Shown here: one piece after another, positions 59,101-64,000 of the stretch
Numbering within the stretch: the first letter of the stretch is position 1
Layout of the letters: every line of letters starts with the position of its first letter
Translations under genes and position numbers: made by a program
The notes under the pieces: model-generated
Databases searched by the model: none
The model's input: the letters and a program-made list of their open reading frames with translations, nothing else
Told to the model about the DNA's origin: nothing
DNA from: Halovenus halobia
GTDB taxonomy: Archaea; Halobacteriota; Halobacteria; Halobacteriales; Haloarculaceae
Direction of reading: 5' to 3'
NCBI RefSeq assembly: GCF_051414135.1
Contig: NZ_JBLKOA010000001.1
Span: forward strand, 496,001-560,000
DNA: 64,000 nucleotides

Positions 59101-60438
59101 CTATTCGACGTAGGTGTACTTCCGCTCACCCATCCGGCCCCAGCCGTCGAAGACGAACTCGTTGTCTGGAGTGGTCAGCGGCTCCATATCGGTTTCGGCG
59201 TCGTGGTTGTGCACGTCGTGAATCGCTTCGTACTCCTCGAAGGTGATCACCTCGCGGTTCTCGATCTGCTCGTCGATGTCGAGTTGGCTAACTTCGTCTT
59301 TCCAGTTCGGCTGGACAGTCTCAGCGTGAATCTCTGCCTGTGCGCCGCTGCCGTAGGACGCCACCAGCAGCTGGCGACCTTCGATTTCTCGGCCCTCTTT
59401 CAGTGCCTCGGCCAGTCCCGCCGCGCGGGCGATGTGGACCGAACCGGTGTACCAGTTGCCGACCTGTTCTGAGATTGCGAGCGTCGGCTTGACCGTCAGG
59501 TCGTACCAGTCGCTGTACTCCTGGGTTTCTCCGAGTGCTTCGGTGTACTCCTTGACTGCTTCGAGGTATTCGTCCTCGCCGTCGAAGGCTTCCGGACGCG
59601 GCTGGCGACCGATTTGGTCGGCGAGTTCGTCTTCGATTTCTGTGCCGCGGATACAGTGGCGATAGCCAAGCACCGCGGCCTTCCGGACCATCCCCGGGAA
59701 CGGCGTGTGGAACGGAATCAGCGCGAAGTTGTCGGGATGGGTGTCGCCGCCGGCGCGCTCGAAGTCCATCATCGCTTCGCGCATGCGTGCGAGATAGACC
59801 TGCATCGAGCGTTTGCCGTCGACGCTCGGGAACTGCTGGTTTGGCTTGAGGAAGTCTGTCTCGTCTGCGCTGCCAAACCCTTGCGCGTCGCCAAGCGCCG
59901 TCACGTCTGGATTTTCGTCGATGAGCATCGCAACTGCACCGGCACCCTGTGTCGCCTCGCCAGGGTCGTCCCGTGCGTACAGCGCGGTGTCGGTGGCGAT
60001 AACGAGCGCCTTCCGGCCGCGGTTCCGACCTGCCCGAATCCAGTTGTAGGCGTCGTCGAGCGCCTGTGTTCCCGAGACGCAGGCAAATTTCCGTTCGCCC
60101 TTGTTCGCGTGGTGGAAGTCCCCCTCGTAAATCTGTTCGAGACAGCCTGCGACGTACGTCGAAATCGGCTTGGACTTGTCGAAGGAACTCTCCGTCGCCA
60201 CGTCGATACGGCCGATGTCGTCTGGTTCCAGCCCTTTTCGTTCGAGCAACCGCTTCGAGGCGTTCGCCGCCATCGTCACGATGTCTTCGTAGACATCCGG
60301 CAGTGACGACGAGTAGAGGCCGAGTCCCTTGGTGTACTTGCCGGGGTCATCGCCCTGTGCCGGCGCGAACACTTCTGCGAGGTCCAGTTCGAGTTTTCCT
60401 GCCCAGATTTCGATCCCGTCGATTCCGACTTCTGTCAT
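59101..60438 (-). CDS. hmgB: Hydroxymethylglutaryl-CoA synthase
   Basis: 445 residues. Makes HMG-CoA for the mevalonate route to archaeal lipids. Catalytic Glu83 (IDVATESSFDKSK) and Cys120 (KFACVSGTQALDDA) are present, along with GAGAVAMLI and PFHTPFPGM. It is the longer haloarchaeal/eukaryote-like type, not the short archaeal one. The leaderless TATA box lies at 60458-60466. Confidence 0.96.
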   Translation of the reverse strand: MTEVGIDGIEIWAGKLELDLAEVFAPAQGDDPGKYTKGLGLYSSSLPDVYEDIVTMAANASKRLLERKGLEPDDIGRIDVATESSFDKSKPISTYVAGCLEQIYEGDFHHANKGERKFACVSGTQALDDAYNWIRAGRNRGRKALVIATDTALYARDDPGEATQGAGAVAMLIDENPDVTALGDAQGFGSADETDFLKPNQQFPSVDGKRSMQVYLARMREAMMDFERAGGDTHPDNFALIPFHTPFPGMVRKAAVLGYRHCIRGTEIEDELADQIGRQPRPEAFDGEDEYLEAVKEYTEALGETQEYSDWYDLTVKPTLAISEQVGNWYTGSVHIARAAGLAEALKEGREIEGRQLLVASYGSGAQAEIHAETVQPNWKDEVSQLDIDEQIENREVITFEEYEAIHDVHNHDAETDMEPLTTPDNEFVFDGWGRMGERKYTYVE

Positions 60439-60457
60439 AGATGGAGTGTCGGCGAAT

Positions 60458-60466
60458 AGCTATAAG
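60458..60466 (-). promoter_or_regulatory. TATA box of the HMG-CoA synthase gene
   Basis: CTTATAGCT on the minus strand is centred about 25 bases before the ATG at 60438, the leaderless arrangement. Confidence 0.6.
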
Positions 60467-60540
60467 TGTCTGTCGACGCTGAGTTCGTTGATTGTCGAAC
60501 TAAGTCTGATTTTGGTCAATCGAGAGAGTCTCGTGTATGG

Positions 60541-63500
60541 TCACGGGCTGCTACAGGTGAAGTCGTTCTGACTCTTTCTGATGATTTCACCTTCACTGTT
60601 AATTGTTCCTTCGCATGTTCGACTGTTGCCACTAGTATCGGTCACCTGAAGTTCGACGTCGACGAAATTACCGTTTCCGTTGGTCTTCGCACTACCGAAG
60701 TTGTCTATCGTAAGCGTGTCTGTCTGTGAAGTAGTTGAGTTTGTCCCAAGCGTAGTCCCACCGTCAAATGCTCTCACAGTCACCCTCTGAACCTCTATAT
60801 TGTCCGTGGTATCGAAAGTGAACACGACTCGTTCTATATTCTTGTCGTCATTATTGGTGTCTTGGCCCTCGGCCGACGCACTCTGGAACGTCGGCGACGT
60901 TGTGTCGTATGTTGCTGTATCAGTCTCACTGCCTGCTCCATCATTGCCTGCTTGGTCTTCAGCCTGCCTCAAGATGGCCGTGTACGTGTCCTCGGCAGGT
61001 GCGTTGTATTTCAGTGTGTAGACATTGTTCGTCGAATCGGTATTAGTGATATCAGCCTCTGTCAGCGTGGCCACCACTGTCCCGCTGCTATCTTCAATCT
61101 CGACTGAGATCGTGTCTAACTTTTCGCTGCTGTCTATCTCCACAGTTAGTTCGTCTGTTGATGGAGTGTTATTTGTGAAGTTGAATCGTTCAATCGTCGG
61201 TCGCTGCGTGTCCTTGAGGACGCCGTTGCTCTGGGCAGTGAACCCACTCGGATTCTCGTTGGCGAGGTCGTCGACGACCCGGGCCCTGGCAGTTATGCTG
61301 TTATCGTCGTTCAGCGGCGTGACGTCGATGCCGGTAATCGTCGTCGTCACAGTCCCGCTCCCGGACTGGAGTGGGCCGCTCGCAGTCACGGTATTGCCGT
61401 CATTGTCTGCGATTCGGACGAACACTGTGCCCCCATCGTCGTCAGGGTTATCGACATCCACATCAACCGACACGGAGTCCTGGTTGTTGATGTTGATCGG
61501 ATCAGTGTTGATGCGGACCTCGCCGGGGTCGTTCGGCTCTCGGGTATCCACGACGAACGTGTTCGACGTGTCGCGGTTCATCGTCTCGCCGAACTGGTTC
61601 TTTGCGTCGGCGACGTCAATTGTCGAGGTTACATCCTCATCGTCATCGGCTAAGGTAAACTCACTCTGCCAAGTCGTGTCGTCAACCCAGGCACCATTGC
61701 TCGCAAGCGATGAGTTGTACGTTCCACTACTTCCAAGATCGCTGAGTCCCACTGTTGGCTGGACGGAGGTATCCATTGTCTGGTTGAACTGCAGCGTCAC
61801 CGAGTGAGTGACCCCGGTGTCACTCTGATTCAATGGTGCATTTTCGACGGTGACTGCAGTCAGTGCGGGCGTATCCTCACCGCTGAAGAACGTGTCTTCG
61901 CTCTCTATCCGCCAGTCACTGGCAGCGTCTGTGTCGATGTAACTGCCACTGCCGCCCGTTTCCCGCACAGCCACGTCTCCTTCATTCAACGAGAGGTCCC
62001 ATCCGTTCGACGTGGTTTCACCGTTGTATCCAAACTCATCTCGGACTGTTCCAGAGCCGTCCTTCAGGAGCAGGTTGTCACCGCTGTTTGCGAGAATTCG
62101 AGTAGTGATGTCTGTGACCTGACTGGCGCTGATTCCCCACCGGTCGACGAACTTCGCCTTGTTGTATGCGAAGTACTGTTCACCATCGAAATCACTCCCG
62201 ACCGCCACCGTGTCTCCGTCGGCTGTCTCGATTGTCCAACTGCTCGTATCTTCATTGGCGGGGAACTGCACACGGACGAATTCCGTATCATCGTTGCTGT
62301 TATCGTCTGGGTTCGGGCCAACGGCCGTGAACAGTGCCGGCGCTCTAACAGTCACATCTTTCGACACACTGTCCGTGGTTCCGTTACTATCTGTCACCGT
62401 CAAGGTCACTGTGTAAGTGCCGGCGCTGGAGTAGTTATGATTAACAACCTCTCCTGTTCCGGTCGTGCCATCTCCGAAGTCCCAATCGTAGGAAGTAATA
62501 CTTCCGTTTGTGGTCGAGGATGTACTGGCATTGAACTCGACAGATTCTCCGACTCCTGGGTTTGTCGGCGAGAATGTGAAGTCAGCGGTCGTTTCGTCAA
62601 CGATAATATTCTCAACAGTGAACTCAATTCTGTCTCCAGACGACCCACTGTTGACGTACGTATTCACCGTCCCATTCTCCGTCACTGTGAGTGTCGTGGT
62701 ATCTGTGCCTGCCGAATCGGTTGTTCCGGATTGTGGACTTACCGTGCCAACGGTCTGGTTGCTCACGCTGTATGTCACATCTGCGCCATCGGCGACTGGG
62801 TCAGTCTCCATCGTGAGGTCCAGACTGTACGAGCTAGCCTGGGCATCGATAGTACAGGTCTCCGGAGGGTCAGGTGAAGATGGCGAACAGGTTACCTCGG
62901 AGTTGCCGGTCTCTGGGTTCACCCACGTCACGTTGTACGCACCGCTCCCACCGCCGCCGCCACCACTTGTCGGCTGGCGGTTGACAGTAACCGTCGTCGT
63001 CAGGTTTGTCGGCGTTGTGGCGTCAAAAGAGTTCCCAGCAGTGGGCTGGAATGACTCGATAGTTACGTTAATGCTGTTGTCGCCGGTCACCGTTCCCGTG
63101 TACTGGAGGGTTGCCTGACCGTCACTGTCTGTTGACGCGCTCGTTGTTGGATTCTCGTTTCCGAAGACGCCGCCCTCAGCAGAGGCCTGAATATCTGCTC
63201 CAGTAATGGGTTTGTTGTACCGGTTTCGCACCTCGATAGTCACCGCCTGTGTCTCACTGGTTTGAATCACCGAGCCGTTTCCGGCCACGTCAGTCACGTA
63301 CGCCTTCTGCTCCTGTGTAACGCTCGTTCCAATCCCCACCTTCGAGAGTTGGAGCGTGTACGAATCTGGGGCGTTGGCTCCATCCGCAAGCTCGACGCGC
63401 AGTAGCCCGAGTTCCTCGTCTGGAATCGCTGACTGGTCTACAGACACATTCTCGATGTTTTGCTCGGTGGCCAGCAGCGTCTCCCACCGACTCTCGCTGA

Positions 63501-64000
63501 GCCGTGTCGGAAGCTCCAGTGTTATCGGGCCACCATCTGGCGCAATTTCGACTTCCCGAGTTCGTGTACTCACTGGCTCGAAATCGACGGACGTACTATC
63601 GACTCGGGTTTCAGTCAGCGTTCCGTTGAGCGTCACGATCGAAATCGTATCATCGCGAACAAGCGACTGCCCTGTGATCGGCAACTGCTGGTCTTCCCGG
63701 TCGAACTTGTTGTACAGCACCGAGTGGGCGTAGATTGTTCGAGGCGCGCTCTGGTACTGGTTGTACGAGGGGCTGTACTCGATCGCGCCAGTGTTGTACT
63801 GTGAGCCTTGCTGTGCCCACAACTGCGCCAGGTCGTCGTTCCCCGGCTGGGCGTTTGCAATCGTAATATTGTACGCTGGGTCTGTCGTATCCAGCGTCTG
63901 CAATGTCCCGCTGACAGGCGGTGGGTTCATGAACACCGTCCGGGAGGGATACCGTAGGCCGAGGGTGACCGTCACAGAGCGTGTCGTGTCTGCGCCGGGC
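60541..64000 (-). CDS. Large multidomain surface protein (5' end outside window)
   Basis: 1152 codons visible; the frame is open to the right edge, so the N-terminus is missing. Reading from that edge: a region (~63290-64000) like the post-helix part of large haloarchaeal pilin-type surface proteins; an Ig-like segment (~63060-63260, ITGADIQASAEGGVFG); a poly-Gly linker (~62955-62975); a PKD domain (~62350-62600, SYDWDFGDGTTGTG); a lamin-tail-like domain (~61890-62340, DEFGYNGETTSNGWDLS); then several Ig/Big-type repeats to a Cys-containing end (FTCSSP). It is acidic, Thr/Ser/Asn-rich and without a C-terminal anchor. Probably exported and involved in surface structure or adhesion. Confidence 0.8.
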   Translation of the reverse strand, partial: PGADTTRSVTVTLGLRYPSRTVFMNPPPVSGTLQTLDTTDPAYNITIANAQPGNDDLAQLWAQQGSQYNTGAIEYSPSYNQYQSAPRTIYAHSVLYNKFDREDQQLPITGQSLVRDDTISIVTLNGTLTETRVDSTSVDFEPVSTRTREVEIAPDGGPITLELPTRLSESRWETLLATEQNIENVSVDQSAIPDEELGLLRVELADGANAPDSYTLQLSKVGIGTSVTQEQKAYVTDVAGNGSVIQTSETQAVTIEVRNRYNKPITGADIQASAEGGVFGNENPTTSASTDSDGQATLQYTGTVTGDNSINVTIESFQPTAGNSFDATTPTNLTTTVTVNRQPTSGGGGGGSGAYNVTWVNPETGNSEVTCSPSSPDPPETCTIDAQASSYSLDLTMETDPVADGADVTYSVSNQTVGTVSPQSGTTDSAGTDTTTLTVTENGTVNTYVNSGSSGDRIEFTVENIIVDETTADFTFSPTNPGVGESVEFNASTSSTTNGSITSYDWDFGDGTTGTGEVVNHNYSSAGTYTVTLTVTDSNGTTDSVSKDVTVRAPALFTAVGPNPDDNSNDDTEFVRVQFPANEDTSSWTIETADGDTVAVGSDFDGEQYFAYNKAKFVDRWGISASQVTDITTRILANSGDNLLLKDGSGTVRDEFGYNGETTSNGWDLSLNEGDVAVRETGGSGSYIDTDAASDWRIESEDTFFSGEDTPALTAVTVENAPLNQSDTGVTHSVTLQFNQTMDTSVQPTVGLSDLGSSGTYNSSLASNGAWVDDTTWQSEFTLADDDEDVTSTIDVADAKNQFGETMNRDTSNTFVVDTREPNDPGEVRINTDPININNQDSVSVDVDVDNPDDDGGTVFVRIADNDGNTVTASGPLQSGSGTVTTTITGIDVTPLNDDNSITARARVVDDLANENPSGFTAQSNGVLKDTQRPTIERFNFTNNTPSTDELTVEIDSSEKLDTISVEIEDSSGTVVATLTEADITNTDSTNNVYTLKYNAPAEDTYTAILRQAEDQAGNDGAGSETDTATYDTTSPTFQSASAEGQDTNNDDKNIERVVFTFDTTDNIEVQRVTVRAFDGGTTLGTNSTTSQTDTLTIDNFGSAKTNGNGNFVDVELQVTDTSGNSRTCEGTINSEGEIIRKSQNDFTCSSP

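Noticed and set aside
61804..62877. 357-codon open frame opposite the surface protein
   Set aside because: Rich in Cys and Arg, no motif, and opposite a clear PKD domain.
1..64000. tRNA, rRNA, CRISPR arrays, insertion sequences
   Set aside because: I looked for cloverleaf-type sequences in the gaps, regularly spaced repeats, and transposase genes with inverted ends, and saw none.

Overview
The window is haloarchaeal chromosome (class Halobacteria). The evidence is strongly acidic proteins, many start codons lying about 25-28 bases after a TATA-like box with no leader, Tat-type RR lipoprotein signals, and archaeal genes such as SBDS, Dph6, HMG-CoA synthase, HalX response regulator and PhoU/AbrB-type regulators. 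I cannot name the species. Genes are densely packed. I saw no tRNA, rRNA, CRISPR array or insertion sequence.

Layout. 1-4744 (minus): livK-G-F-H-M-type ABC importer, with LivM running off the left edge; an acyl-CoA synthetase follows (4880-6490). 6677-14755: PAS histidine kinase, FrnE/DsbA-like oxidoreductase, two adjacent PCMT-family genes with a zinc-finger protein, Hsp20, class III aminotransferase, two metallo-beta-lactamase-fold proteins and small unknowns. 14756-26313: phosphate region, pstS-C-A-B-phoU plus a PhoU/AbrB-like gene on the minus strand, a divergent PhoU/AbrB-like gene, then sucCD and another PhoU/AbrB-like gene; PstA carries a large hydrophobic N-terminal extension. 26614-30846: ureohydrolase, ZIP transporter, small membrane protein and SSS symporter. 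Between them lies a scar built from the tails of a second ureohydrolase and a second symporter gene.

31261-35547: small coiled-coil protein, HisG-like protein, thioesterase, winged-helix regulator, Asp-nucleophile alpha/beta hydrolase and acyl-CoA dehydrogenase. 35788-43735: MBL hydrolase, a translation group (dph6, SBDS, hflX), a lipoprotein, a hidden 55-residue zinc-ribbon gene, a phosphoesterase, an M50-like membrane protein and a class I aminotransferase. 43774-50379: response regulator, SRPBCC protein, small wHTH and membrane proteins, NikR, a long coiled-coil membrane protein, BolA, rhomboid and a TrkA-N protein.

50558-58994: acyl-CoA dehydrogenase and biotin-dependent carboxyltransferase diverge from a compact biotin operon bioB-bioU-bioF-bioD. 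BioU, the single-turnover replacement for BioA, explains why no bioA is seen there. An XRE-type regulator and a vapBC toxin-antitoxin pair follow. 59101-64000: HMG-CoA synthase, then a large multidomain surface protein (PKD, lamin-tail-like and Ig-like parts) cut by the right edge.

The most notable items are the duplicated-tail scar at 28827-28930, the BioU-type biotin operon, the giant PstA, the four PhoU-domain genes around pst and suc, the HisG-like protein with an altered PRPP motif, and two small genes (31261-31431, 41015-41182) that a usual length cutoff would miss.
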